DNA of 64,000 nucleotides from NCBI GenBank assembly GCA_009697505.1, contig SHUD01000001.1, positions 1 to 64,000 of the forward strand, in the 5' to 3' direction. Both the position numbers and the translations under genes were made by a program. This DNA is from Bryobacterales bacterium (lineage in GTDB: Bacteria; Acidobacteriota; Terriglobia; Bryobacterales; Bryobacteraceae). This document shows positions 7,800-16,822 of this stretch, in pieces (position 1 is the first letter of the stretch; each line of letters opens with the position of its first letter). Below the pieces are notes generated by a model, which did no database searches, was not told where the DNA came from, and saw nothing but the letters and a program-made list of their open reading frames with translations.

Positions 7800-8288
7800 T
7801 TGCATCCATTTGGTTACTTCCGCCAGGCCCAGTGCGGTAGCTGTCACGAGTTTGGGAAGCCAGCAGCGGGGCCCGACTTGACGGCGGCGCCTTCCAAGCG
7901 CCCGGCCGAATGGCTCCGGGAACACTTCAAGTCCAACCCGAAAGCATCCGGTGTTCTGAAAGACGCGCAGGTCGATATGCTGGTGACCTTTGTGGCAAAA
8001 CGGAGCGAGAAGGCCGTGGATGCCTGGCAGAACGCGCCGCCGAGCGCCGTGGAGGGCGCACTTATCTATCAGGCCAACGAGTGCGCCACCTGTCACAAAC
8101 TCAACGGTGTTGGCGATGAGTTGGGGCCCTCATTGAACGGCGTCGGGGAGCGGCACGAGCGCGCATGGATTGAGCAACATTTTGCCGACCCGGCCAAGTT
8201 CTCGCCGGAGTCCATGATGCCTGCCACCAAGTTCAAGCCGGAAGACCTCAAGTTCATCACGGATTACATCACGTCGATTCCGAAGTAA
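7800..8288 (+). pseudogene. Cytochrome c domain, broken 3' part of the cytochrome b/c fusion
   Basis: This frame has two c-type heme sites, CGSCH near its start and CATCH about 80 residues later, and a likely Met ligand in SPESMMPATKF. The connecting region 7691-7808 is coding in another frame (REMDMSLVQSWQEISAGNLASI). An extra T in the TTT at 7809-7811 restores the cytochrome b frame. Thus 6690-8288 reads as one cytochrome b plus diheme cytochrome c polypeptide with a one-base loss and a compensating one-base gain 120 bp apart. The isolated frame has no start of its own better than TTG and no export signal. Confidence 0.75.
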
Positions 8289-8325
8289 CTGAGACAAACT
8301 CCTAGCCCAACGCACTTTGGGGTTA

Positions 8326-9459
8326 ATGGGGAAAATACCCGCAGACCGTAAGGTGTTATTTGTCTTCGGGACCAGACCGTAAGCGATCAAGCTCTGCCCG
8401 GTCATCCTGTACTTCCGCCAACACTTGCCATGGCTTACGGTGCGCGTTTGCGTGACGGCACAGCATCGCCAGATGCTCGACCAGGTATTGCCGGTTTTCG
8501 CGGTCCGGCCCGATCACGACTTGGATGTGATGCGGCCTGGTCAGACATTGGCCGCCCTCAGTGGCCGCATGCTGGCGGAACTCGAAGGTGTGATCGCATG
8601 CGAACGGCCGGAGTTGGTCGTGGTGCAAGGCGACACCACAACGACGCTCTGCGGCGCGCTCGCCGCATTTTACGCCCGCGTTCCCGTGGCCCACGTCGAA
8701 GCCGGGCTGCGCACCGGAGATGTGGGGCAACCGTTCCCGGAAGAAATGAATCGCGTGCTGGTGGCCCGTCTCAGCGCCGTTCACTTCGCGGCGACCCAAG
8801 GTGCCGCGCGGCATTTACGCGATGAGGGCATACCTTGCCGGGCGATTCATGTGACCGGGAACACGGGTATCGACGCCGTATTGCATGTTTGCCGGCAACT
8901 AGACCAAGGTTCGGTGCGCGGAGGAGATTGGAGTTTCCTCGCTGTGCGCCGCAAGTTGATCGTGGTTACCGCGCATCGCCGGGAAAGTTTCGGCGAGGGA
9001 TTCGAGCGGCTGTGCATGGCGATTGGCCAGCTCGCGCAACGGCGCGATGTGCAGATCGTGTATCCGGTGCATCCCAATCCCAACGTGACGGAACCGGTGC
9101 GGAGGCATTTGGCGGATCACCGGAACATTGCTTTGGTGGAGCCTCTCGATTACGTGTCTTTTGTGGATCTGGCGCGCCGGGCGTATCTGATATTGACCGA
9201 CTCCGGCGGTGTGCAGGAGGAAGCGCCTTCGCTGGGGAAACCAATTCTGGTATTGCGCGACAAGACCGAACGGCCCGAGGCAGTGGAAGCAGGCACGGCA
9301 ACGCTGGTCGGCACGGACGTGGGGAAGATCATGGCGGCCGCCACATGCCTTCTGGACGATCCTGACGAATACGCGCGCCGGCAGAAGATTCACAATCCGT
9401 ATGGCGACGGACATGCAAGCGAGAGGATTGCGGATCTGGTCACCAGAATGCTGGGTTAG
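8326..9459 (+). pseudogene. wecB: Non-hydrolysing UDP-N-acetylglucosamine 2-epimerase, interrupted by TAA
   Basis: The enzyme interconverts UDP-GlcNAc and UDP-ManNAc for surface polysaccharide synthesis. The frame from ATG 8326 reads KVLFVFGTRP, then TAA at codon 19 (8380-8382), then AIKLCPVILYFRQHLP. The family motif is GTRPEAIK, so a single G-to-T change (GAA to TAA) accounts for the stop. The rest is intact: VTAQHRQML, VQGDTTTT, HVEAGLRTGD, PFPEEMNR, TGNTGIDA, TAHRRES and TDSGGVQEEAPSLGKP. A restart at TTG 8425 would lose the first beta strand and nucleotide loop. A UDP-sugar dehydrogenase that could use its product lies at 46.8 kb. Confidence 0.9.
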
Positions 9460-9471
9460 AGTTCATTCGGT

Positions 9472-9575
9472 ATCGATTCTCTCGCCGTACACAATGGCGA
9501 CGCATACCTGGAAAGCAAGCTGCGTTCGATCCTCGCGCCGGAGTATCCGCCAGCTAAACTGGAAATCCAGTTAGG
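9472..9575 (+). other. Orphan coding-like fragment before the composite repeat
   Basis: Between the epimerase and the repeat, one frame reads IDSLAVHNGDAYLESKLR followed by SILAPEYPPAKLEIQL. This looks like ordinary protein sequence but has no start and runs into the repeat at 9582. It may be the surviving end of a gene cut by repeat insertion. I do not recognise the family. Confidence 0.3.
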
Positions 9576-9581
9576 TGTGTG

Positions 9582-9861
9582 GTGGAGCAGGCTTCAGCCT
9601 GCTACGGTGGCTTTAGCCGCCGCTGGGTGCGGAAAAACGCGTCGAGAAGAGTCTCGACGTTGCGCGCATGAGTGCGCACGCCACGCCAGTGATTGTGGCG
9701 CAAGCTCGCAGCTTGCGTCGTACTTGAAGCAGAGCCCGCCACTCTTGGCGACGCCCGGAGGCGAGAAGACCAGTTTCCGCACCCTATTTAGCCACCGCTG
9801 GGTGTGGATCAGCAAGAGATCGGGGACTGAAGTCCCCGTTGCAGGCTAAAGCCCGCTCCAC
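9582..9861. repeat. Composite palindromic (REP-like) repeat
   Basis: The outer arms gtggagcaggcttcagcctgc (left) and gcaggctaaagcccgctccac (right) match the arms of the repeat at 66-173 and 5155-5262. The right arm also carries the shared ggggact/agtcccc hairpin. The 280-bp interior is a chain of further short palindromes: cgtcgaga/tctcgacg, tgcgcgca/tgcgca, gccac/gtggc and gcaagct/agcttgc. It fills the space between the epimerase and the convergent gene at 9872. Confidence 0.7.
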
Positions 9862-9871
9862 GCGGGGGCCA

Positions 9872-11512
9872 TTACTGAGCCCGCCGGCAGTAGTCTTTCC
9901 ATTCGTCGATGGTCTTGCGCGGGGCAATGCTGATCGGGGTGGTCTGGGTGGCAATGGCACGCACGGCGGCCATGGCGCGTGGCTTGGGGTCCCAGGTCAC
10001 GTCGATTTCAAAGGCGGCGGGATCGGAAAGGTGAGGACAGACGGCGGGGAGCAATTCCTTGCGGCCCGCGAATCCGGCTTTGTCCAGCAACTGGCTGAGG
10101 AACGTGGCTTGTTGCGGTGTCAGCTGTTCCGGAACGGGCTGGCTCAACTGGTTGCGAATGCTTTCCAGATGAGTGGTGGAGCCGAGGCGGGCCATGGCGG
10201 CTTCGCTGGCATCCTGAATTCTGCGCCCGCCCGCCCACACGGCTCCGGAGCGAAAGCGCTGCTCCAGAAGCGCGATATCTTCGGCGGTACCGCTGAGACC
10301 CAGCGTGTGCATCGCCAGTTCCACGGTTTCCGAGGCAGTGCTTGGAACGGAAAGGATACGCAAGGCCGCCGCGTGCGCGTCCGAGCGGGCCGGACCTTTG
10401 GCTGCGGGAGTATAGTGACGGACAAACCAGATCAAACCGAGGCGCTCGATATTCGCTCCGGAGCGGGGCATCGAGGCGAGAAGCATGCGCATGGCCCGTT
10501 CCTCATCCAGAGCCAGCATGGCGTAGGCGGCATCGTTGCCTAGGTCGAAATCCGTCAGGTAACTTTCCAGGGCGGGGAACGGATCGAAGTCCAGGGTCTT
10601 CAGAGCGGCCACGTGTTGCAGCGCGGGATCGGCGCGCCGGTCCTGATTCGGCTCGCGGAGGATCAGCCCGACTTCGTCGCGCGGCGTCTGCGCGAACACC
10701 AGCCGCGCCTGCCTCGCCGAAACATTTTGATCCATTCCCCATAGCACGACCTGAGTTTCAAACGCGCCTTCCGGATTCACGTCGGAAGGATGAATGAAGA
10801 TGTAGTCCGTTTCCAGGCGCAGAGCCACTTCATCCGCGAGCCCGGCCAGGCCGTGGACTGCCACGGCTAACTTGGCGTTGCTTTGCGGGGTGGTCTTGAT
10901 GTCCAGCGCGCGCAGGTCCCCCTGCTTTTCCACCGAGCCTTTCCGCAACGTGTAAGCCACTGGGCCGACGGCGTGTTCGGGGGCGCGGACGACGACTTTG
11001 CGCGGAGACTCCGCAAGCACGCGGGCGGGCTCGCCGCCAATCAGCATCGCGGTGGTGCCGGAGTCTCCGTCAAACGGCCCCAGGATCGGAGCGGAGTGTC
11101 CGGCGTGGACGAATTTTGGAAAACGAAAGGCGGCGTGCGCCGGACCAGGGGCGGCGACCCGCACGGAGGCGCGGCCTAACTCCTGGCCCCGGAAATCCTT
11201 GAGGACCAAGGGCACGAATTCACCGGGCTCCCCCGCGGGCATGACCCAGGAGAAATCCCGCTCGCCCACGCGCGCGCTCTGGCCCCCCAGTTCAAATACG
11301 AAATTGGGTGGTCCTTCCAAGGTCCCGGAGAAGCGCTCGCCGGGAGCCACGTCGTCGGGCACATACGCTCGCACCTGGTTGCCGCGGACGGAAAAGGTAA
11401 ACGCCAGCAACCCAGGTCCAGCCTGCACTTGCAACGAATACGGCGTTATTTGAGCCGCGGCATGTCTCGCGAGGAGACCCGCCAGGACCCACATCAGCAC
11501 AGCCCGTTTCAT
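9872..11512 (-). CDS. Secreted protein of unknown function with a C-terminal helical repeat region
   Basis: A 546-residue protein opening with a typical signal peptide (MKRAVLMWVLAGLLARHAAA, cleavage after AQ likely). Residues 25-210 look beta-rich with two immunoglobulin/TIG-like stretches (for example FVHAGHSAPILGPFDGDSG). Residues from about 300 onward are alpha-helical, with HEAT-like pairs (DDIALLEQRF, AAMARLGS, LESIRNQL). No catalytic motif is evident. I do not recognise the family; the arrangement suggests a binding or scaffold role outside the cytoplasm. It is divergent from the histidine kinase gene. Confidence 0.75.
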   Translation of the reverse strand: MKRAVLMWVLAGLLARHAAAQITPYSLQVQAGPGLLAFTFSVRGNQVRAYVPDDVAPGERFSGTLEGPPNFVFELGGQSARVGERDFSWVMPAGEPGEFVPLVLKDFRGQELGRASVRVAAPGPAHAAFRFPKFVHAGHSAPILGPFDGDSGTTAMLIGGEPARVLAESPRKVVVRAPEHAVGPVAYTLRKGSVEKQGDLRALDIKTTPQSNAKLAVAVHGLAGLADEVALRLETDYIFIHPSDVNPEGAFETQVVLWGMDQNVSARQARLVFAQTPRDEVGLILREPNQDRRADPALQHVAALKTLDFDPFPALESYLTDFDLGNDAAYAMLALDEERAMRMLLASMPRSGANIERLGLIWFVRHYTPAAKGPARSDAHAAALRILSVPSTASETVELAMHTLGLSGTAEDIALLEQRFRSGAVWAGGRRIQDASEAAMARLGSTTHLESIRNQLSQPVPEQLTPQQATFLSQLLDKAGFAGRKELLPAVCPHLSDPAAFEIDVTWDPKPRAMAAVRAIATQTTPISIAPRKTIDEWKDYCRRAQ

Positions 11513-11592
11513 GGTTCTCCCATTATCCTCCTAGCCTGGCGGCCGCGGAAGGGTACTAATGGGAGGGCCTTAATCCGCCGATTCAGCGTATA

Positions 11593-13188
11593 GTGCAGAG
11601 TGCGCAGCTTTCCCCCGAACTAGCCGATGCGGCGGATGTATTAAGCGACCAGTTGCGGGTCCACTTGCACCGGCTGGCGGTTCTACTGCAGCCGCATGCC
11701 GAACAGATTGACCGCCGGTTTCTAAGCCGGCTGCGGGAACTCCAGTTCGAGCCCAAGCAGAGGATGGCACTGGCCCAGATTACGCCGGGCGCGGCGGCTC
11801 GTATTCTGGCTCGCGGCAAGGCCCCGCTGCATTTTATCGAGCAGGTGGAATACAGCGGGCGCCGGCTGGCCAAGTTGAATCTGCCACCCAGCGCAATCCT
11901 GGAAGCGCTTCAGGAATATGACAAGCTGCTGGCGCCGATGATTGCGGAATGGACGCCGGATGAGGATTCCAACTTCCAGTGGGTGCGCGAGCAGTTGCAC
12001 TTCTGCGTCATCCTGACGCTGAACAACGCCTACTACCAGGTTCGCGAGGCCGAAACCCAGGCATTCTACGAACTGTTCCGCATTGAGCTCGAATCGCGCA
12101 ATCTCGAAGAGCTGCTGCGCCGGTTCCTGGAATCTCTCGTGCATGTTTGCAAAGCCGACGCTGGGCGGCTGTACTTATTGAACGAGGATGGATCCGCCTG
12201 GGTGTTGAAGACGGGTACCCCTAAACCGGCCAACCTCACGATCGCCAACCGGCCCGGGCTGGTGCGGAAACTTTCCAAGCCGCACTATCTGAACGGAAAC
12301 GGGAGGCCGGCCGCCGGCGTAAGGGACGAAAAGTGGAGCGACCGGTACCAGTCCTGCTGGTCGATTCCCTTGGCCGCGGATGGGCGTACCGCCGGCGTCA
12401 TGCAATTTGGTTTTGCCAAAGCCTATGAGTGGCTGCCGCGCGAGCAGGAGCTATTGGCTGCCGCCGCGGAGCGCTGCCTGATGGCGGCCGAGAAGGCCCG
12501 GCTCATGGAAGATCTGGCGCATCGCGAAGAACAAATCCGCAGCCTCGCCGAACACATGCTGCACGTGGAGGAAATGGAGCGCCGCCGGATCAGCCGCGAG
12601 CTTCATGACGAGGCGGGGCAGAGTTTGTTGTGTATCCGGCTGCAACTGGAGTTACTGGAACAGGCACTGCCCGAAAGTGCGCGCGAGTGGCGCGATAAGT
12701 TGGGTGACGCCCGCGATTTGACGGAGCGCACGATCTTGGAGATGCGGCGGTTGATCGCCGCGCTCAGTCCCGCGGTACTGGAGCAGCTTGGGCTCGGCGC
12801 GGCGTTGCGGCAGTTAATCAATCGCTTTCAGCGGCTGCATTCCTGCCGGGTAAAGCTCCAGTTGAACAAGATGGGGGCTCTTCCGCAGCAGACCGAAGTA
12901 ATCGCCTATCGCCTAGTACAGGAATGCTTTAACAACATCGGCAAGCATGCCTCGGCCACCCTTGTAAACATTTCCCTGGCTTCGGCCGATGGATTTCTGA
13001 AGCTGATGGTTGAAGATAACGGCGTGGGGTTCCACGTTGCAGCAGCCTTTCAAAAGCGCGAGTCCTTCGGACTGGCGGGAATGCGGGAACGAGTGGCGCT
13101 GCTGGGTGGCGCGTTCCAGGCGGAAAGCCGTACAGAAGGACCGAAGACGGGTACAAAGATTTCCATCGAACTGCCGATAGCTAAGTAA
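11593..13188 (+). CDS. NarL-system sensor histidine kinase (helical N-domain, GAF, HisKA_3, HATPase)
   Basis: A 531-residue cytoplasmic kinase with no membrane helix. Residues 10-155 are all-helical, somewhat like globin-fold or RsbR-type sensor domains. Residues 160-300 are a GAF-like domain. The HisKA_3 dimerisation helix has RISRELHDEAGQ with phospho-acceptor His338. The ATPase domain shows N-box ECFNNIGKHA, EDNGVGF and GLAGMRERV. It starts with GTG at 11593. The response regulator follows 58 bp downstream on the same strand, forming a two-component pair. The signal could be a gas or redox change, but no heme ligand can be assigned. Confidence 0.9.
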   Translation: MQSAQLSPELADAADVLSDQLRVHLHRLAVLLQPHAEQIDRRFLSRLRELQFEPKQRMALAQITPGAAARILARGKAPLHFIEQVEYSGRRLAKLNLPPSAILEALQEYDKLLAPMIAEWTPDEDSNFQWVREQLHFCVILTLNNAYYQVREAETQAFYELFRIELESRNLEELLRRFLESLVHVCKADAGRLYLLNEDGSAWVLKTGTPKPANLTIANRPGLVRKLSKPHYLNGNGRPAAGVRDEKWSDRYQSCWSIPLAADGRTAGVMQFGFAKAYEWLPREQELLAAAAERCLMAAEKARLMEDLAHREEQIRSLAEHMLHVEEMERRRISRELHDEAGQSLLCIRLQLELLEQALPESAREWRDKLGDARDLTERTILEMRRLIAALSPAVLEQLGLGAALRQLINRFQRLHSCRVKLQLNKMGALPQQTEVIAYRLVQECFNNIGKHASATLVNISLASADGFLKLMVEDNGVGFHVAAAFQKRESFGLAGMRERVALLGGAFQAESRTEGPKTGTKISIELPIAK

Positions 13189-13246
13189 AGGGTAAGGCGT
13201 TCGCTTACGGGCGCGGTAAGAATAATAACGGAGACGGGCACAAATC

Positions 13247-13912
13247 ATGGCGAAAATTCGAATCATGCTGGCGGACGATCACACACTGTTCCGTCAAGGA
13301 ATCCGGACGCTGATTTCCTCGGAAGCGGACATGGAAGTGGTCGGTGAAGCAGCCAATGGCGGCGACGCCGTCAGTAAAGCCGAGGAGGCACGCCCCGATG
13401 TGGTTCTGATGGACATCGGCATGCCTGGTCTGAGCAGCTTTGAAGCCACGCGCCAAATCAAGAAGAACCGGCCGGAGACCAAAGTGCTGTTCCTCACCAT
13501 GTACGACGACGAAGATTATCTCGTCGAAGGCATGGAAGTGGGCGCCAGCGGGTATGTTCTCAAGGACAGCCCCAGTCAGCAGCTGGTGGCGGCCGTGCGT
13601 GACATCTGCCGGGGCGGCAGCTATTTGAGTCCGCGCATGTTGTCGCAACTGGTGGACGATTTCCGCAGCCGGATTAAGTCGGCCAATCGCCTGCCGCGGT
13701 TTGCCACGCTCACCACCCGCGAGCGCGAAGTGCTGAAGATGCTGGCCGAAGGCAACTCGGTGAAAGAGATCGCCTGCGACCTGAACCTCAGCGTCAAGAC
13801 CGTGGAAGCGCACAAGTTCAATCTGATGCGCAAGCTGGACATCCACAACAAAGCGCAACTGGTGCAGTACGCCATCCAGAAAAAGATCATCAAGATCCCG
13901 AATTTGGTGTAA
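13247..13912 (+). CDS. NarL/FixJ-family response regulator
   Basis: A 221-residue transcription regulator. The receiver domain has acidic residues Asp10/Asp11, phospho-acceptor Asp56 in LMDIGMPG and the conserved Lys in YVLKDS. The LuxR-type helix-turn-helix is at about 150-210 (LTTREREVLKMLAEGNSVKEIA and SVKTVEAHKFNLMRKL). Its partner is the kinase just upstream. It probably acts as a phosphorylation-dependent dimer on promoters outside this window. Confidence 0.93.
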   Translation: MAKIRIMLADDHTLFRQGIRTLISSEADMEVVGEAANGGDAVSKAEEARPDVVLMDIGMPGLSSFEATRQIKKNRPETKVLFLTMYDDEDYLVEGMEVGASGYVLKDSPSQQLVAAVRDICRGGSYLSPRMLSQLVDDFRSRIKSANRLPRFATLTTREREVLKMLAEGNSVKEIACDLNLSVKTVEAHKFNLMRKLDIHNKAQLVQYAIQKKIIKIPNLV

Positions 13913-13926
13913 GCAGCCGCAAGGCC

Positions 13927-13957
13927 CATATCGGTATGGTAGTATGGTACTGATATG
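13927..13957. promoter_or_regulatory. Putative autoregulatory operator of the vapBC-like pair
   Basis: An inverted repeat catatcggta (13927-13936) and tactgatatg (13948-13957) matches at 9 of 10 positions and includes the antitoxin start codon. Inside lies a tandem gtatggta repeat (13934-13941 and 13942-13949). Ribbon-helix-helix antitoxins commonly bind such sites over their own promoter. Confidence 0.5.
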
Positions 13958-14242
13958 GCAACCACCAAGGTAACCTTTACCTTTGATCCCGCCACCATCG
14001 CCCGGCTGAACGATGCCGCGCAACGCCTCGCCAAACCCAAGAGCGAAATTGTCCGCGAGGCAATCCACGAATACCACCAGCACATTGGCCGCCTGAGCGA
14101 GAGCGAAAAGCAGCGGATGCTGCGGGCGCTCGATGAATTCGCCAAGTTGCCGCCCACGCGCACACAAGCGGAAGTCGATGCAGAACTGAAGGAGATCCGG
14201 CGGGCGCGGCGTCACGGTGGCCGGAGACACCGCTACGACTAG
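13955..14242 (+). CDS. Ribbon-helix-helix antitoxin
   Basis: A 95-residue protein whose first 45 residues fit the RHH/CopG DNA-binding fold: a short beta strand (KVTFTFD), then two helices around LNDAAQRLAKPKSEIVREAIHEYH. The charged C-terminal tail would wrap the toxin. Its stop codon TAG shares its last base with the GTG start of the PIN toxin gene, so the pair is translationally coupled. The palindrome at its start codon suggests autorepression. Confidence 0.88.
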   Translation: MATTKVTFTFDPATIARLNDAAQRLAKPKSEIVREAIHEYHQHIGRLSESEKQRMLRALDEFAKLPPTRTQAEVDAELKEIRRARRHGGRRHRYD

Positions 14243-14619
14243 TGGTCGTCGACACCTCCATTTTGGTGGATAGCCTAACTGGTCCCAGACGTTCCTACCC
14301 ATTGCTATGGCGCTTACTGGATAGGGGACACAAGCTATATATACCCACCGTCGTGCTGTACGAATGGAGGCGAGGGCCACGGACCAAGCCAGAGATCGCA
14401 ATCCAGGAGGTTCTGTTCCCCAGCGAATCGGCGATACTCTTCGGAGTTCACGAGGCGGTCATCGCCGCGCGGCTTTACCAGCAAGTGGCCCGCTCGCGGG
14501 GCCGGGAGATGGATCTCGCCATCGCCGCCTGCGCCATCGCGCGCGAAATTCCCCTGTGGACCCTGAATCGCGGCGATTTCAAAGACATCCCCGGTCTGGC
14601 GCTGGCGAGCCTAGACTAA
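14242..14619 (+). CDS. PIN-domain toxin (VapC-like ribonuclease)
   Basis: A 125-residue PIN domain protein, starting at a GTG that overlaps the antitoxin stop. The acidic metal-binding residues are visible: Asp in VVDTS near the N-terminus, Glu in LYEWRRG, and Asp residues in GREMDLAIAACA and in NRGDF. VapC toxins cleave RNA, often tRNA or rRNA, until neutralised by the partner RHH protein. It ends seven bases before sppA. Confidence 0.9.
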   Translation: MVVDTSILVDSLTGPRRSYPLLWRLLDRGHKLYIPTVVLYEWRRGPRTKPEIAIQEVLFPSESAILFGVHEAVIAARLYQQVARSRGREMDLAIAACAIAREIPLWTLNRGDFKDIPGLALASLD

Positions 14620-14626
14620 GGTAGGT

Positions 14627-16384
14627 ATGAAAAAGTTCCTGCTCGGGTTCGTCATCGGCATTCTCTTTGTCGCCCTGACGGTTGTTGTCCTGATTGCCGC
14701 GGCGGTTCGCTACGGGGGAACGCGCCGGCCCACGGTTGCCGCCAACTCCACCCTGGTCCTGCAACTGGAAGGCGAACTGCCGGAGCAGATGCCGGTGGAT
14801 CTTCCGATTCCCTTCCTGCAGGAACAGCAGCCCCTCTCGATCGTTGAAACTTGGCAGCTCCTGCGCGGCGCCGCCACGGATTCCCGCATCAAGGCCATCG
14901 TCCTCGAACCGCGCGGTCTGCAAATCGGCTGGGCCAAGCTGGAAGAACTTCGTGGCGACCTTCTCAATTTCAAGAAATCCGGCAAGCCTATTTACGCCTA
15001 CCTGCGGAGTGCCGGCACGAAAGAATACTATCTGGCCACGGCCGCGGACCAGATCTTCATGTCGCCGGAAGACGAGCTGGATGTGAAAGGCCTGCGCGCG
15101 GAAATGGTGTTTGTCAAGGGGACCCTCGATAAGCTCGGCGTGCAAATGGAATTCGAACACGTCGGCAAGTATAAGGACGCGCCCGACATGTTCACCAAGA
15201 CCGAATCCAGTCCCGAGACGCGCGAAGTCTTGAATCAGGTGCTGGACCAGTTTTACGGCGATTGGGTGAGCGCCGTTGCCGAAGGCAGGAAAAAACAGCC
15301 GGCGGCGGTGCGCGCGCTGATCGACAACGGGCCTTTTGCCGGCAAGGAGGCGCTGAACGGCGGTCTGGTGGACGCGTTGTTGTACGAGGACGAAGTCCAC
15401 GAACGGCTGAAGCAGCAGCTCAAACTCAATCAACTCGATAAGATTGGCGAGCACAACTACGTCCACGCGATGCCCAAAGAAGATGGCGGCGCGACGCGGG
15501 TTGCTCTGGTGGTCGGCGAGGGCGATATCACGCGAGGAGCCACCAATGACGCGGGCAACTCCGGCATCACGACCGCCGGGATGATCCGGAGACTGCGCCA
15601 GGTGCGCGATGACGCCTCGATCAAAGCGGTGATCCTGCGCATTGATTCCCCGGGCGGCGACGGGATCGCCTCCGATGACATCCTGCACGAAGTAAAGCTT
15701 CTGAGCCAGAAGAAGCCCACCGTGATTTCGATGTCCGATCTGGCGGCCTCCGGCGGCTATTTCATCGCCATGACGGGCGACCCCGTGGTGGCCTACCGTA
15801 ACACGGAGACCGGATCCATCGGCGTCTTCTTCGGCAAAGTGAATCTGCGCGGTTTGTACGACAAACTGGGAATCAAGAAGGAAATCATCAAGCGGGGCCG
15901 TTTCGCGGATATCGATACGGAGTACGCTCCGCTGAACGAGGAGCAGCGCGCCAAACTGCGCACCGAAATCGAGACCTTCTATCGCGGCTTCGTCCAGCGC
16001 GTCGCCGACGGCCGCAAGCGCAAGTACGACGAAGTGGAGCCTCTGGCGCAAGGCCGCGTATGGACCGGGGCGCAGGCGAAGAAGAATGGTCTGGTGGATG
16101 AATTAGGCGGCATCGATCGCGCGATTGAGCTGGTAAAACAAAGAGCCAAGATGCCGGCTTCGGAAAAGATCACTTTGGTGGCGTATCCGCCGCGGAGGAA
16201 CCTGATGCAGGTACTGTTGGACCGCGACATGGACCTTACGCTGCTGGAATCACGAATCTTCGAATCCAGGATGGAGCGGCGGATCGCGGAGCGGATGAAG
16301 CAGGTGCTGGGGGATCTGCCGCTAGGCGCCCTTAGTCAGGGCGGCATTCTGCGGCTGATGCCGTACAACATCGTCGTTAGATAG
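14627..16384 (+). CDS. sppA: Signal peptide peptidase SppA, 67K type
   Basis: A 585-residue inner-membrane serine protease that degrades cleaved signal peptides. There is one N-terminal membrane anchor (residues 4-27) and two tandem ClpP-fold domains, as in the long enterobacterial form. The Ser/Lys dyad is split between them: general base Lys183 in GKYKDAP and nucleophile Ser375 in AASGGYF. The substrate-strand block RIDSPGGDG is at 338-346. The end overlaps the convergent gene by 63 bp. Confidence 0.93.
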   Translation: MKKFLLGFVIGILFVALTVVVLIAAAVRYGGTRRPTVAANSTLVLQLEGELPEQMPVDLPIPFLQEQQPLSIVETWQLLRGAATDSRIKAIVLEPRGLQIGWAKLEELRGDLLNFKKSGKPIYAYLRSAGTKEYYLATAADQIFMSPEDELDVKGLRAEMVFVKGTLDKLGVQMEFEHVGKYKDAPDMFTKTESSPETREVLNQVLDQFYGDWVSAVAEGRKKQPAAVRALIDNGPFAGKEALNGGLVDALLYEDEVHERLKQQLKLNQLDKIGEHNYVHAMPKEDGGATRVALVVGEGDITRGATNDAGNSGITTAGMIRRLRQVRDDASIKAVILRIDSPGGDGIASDDILHEVKLLSQKKPTVISMSDLAASGGYFIAMTGDPVVAYRNTETGSIGVFFGKVNLRGLYDKLGIKKEIIKRGRFADIDTEYAPLNEEQRAKLRTEIETFYRGFVQRVADGRKRKYDEVEPLAQGRVWTGAQAKKNGLVDELGGIDRAIELVKQRAKMPASEKITLVAYPPRRNLMQVLLDRDMDLTLLESRIFESRMERRIAERMKQVLGDLPLGALSQGGILRLMPYNIVVR

Positions 16385-16765
16385 AACGGCGTGCGCCAGC
16401 ACTTTGCGGAGGCCGCTCCACTCCTCGCAAAGCAACATGGAATCGGCCGGGTTCCGCGTGGAGTACTTCATTCCAGCCATGCCGATAAGACGCTCCGGCG
16501 CCGACGGAAGCAGACTCCGCAAACTGGTGATGTCCTGCGACGCCGTGTACTGCACTCTACGAACGGTGTAGGTGTAGAACAGGGTCTCTTCGGTCCCTTC
16601 CGTGACCAACGCGTCACCAATGCGTCCCGTGGCATGCAGCGTCAGCCTGCGGCGCTGTTCGCGTTTCTCCGGCGTCGAAGACTTGCGGCGGATGGCCCAC
16701 ACGGCCAGCGCGGCCACCCCAGCGGCCAGAAAGCACAGGGACCCGATCTGCAAGCCAATGGGCAT
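16322..16765 (-). CDS. Small membrane protein, DUF3592-like
   Basis: A 147-residue protein with one N-terminal membrane helix (LQIGSLCFLAAGVAALAVWAI), a basic segment, and a beta-rich domain with FYTYTVRRVQYTASQDI and KYSTRNPADSMLLCEEW. The KY.PRNP-like block is typical of DUF3592 proteins, whose function is unknown. Its 3' end overlaps the sppA end tail-to-tail, but the DUF3592-like core lies outside the overlap, which supports it being real. Confidence 0.65.
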   Translation of the reverse strand: MPIGLQIGSLCFLAAGVAALAVWAIRRKSSTPEKREQRRRLTLHATGRIGDALVTEGTEETLFYTYTVRRVQYTASQDITSLRSLLPSAPERLIGMAGMKYSTRNPADSMLLCEEWSGLRKVLAHAVLSNDDVVRHQPQNAALTKGA

Positions 16766-16822
16766 GGTAGTTTTAATCGGAAGACAACCCGATTATAGTC
16801 GACGAATAACCACCTGCGTGAA

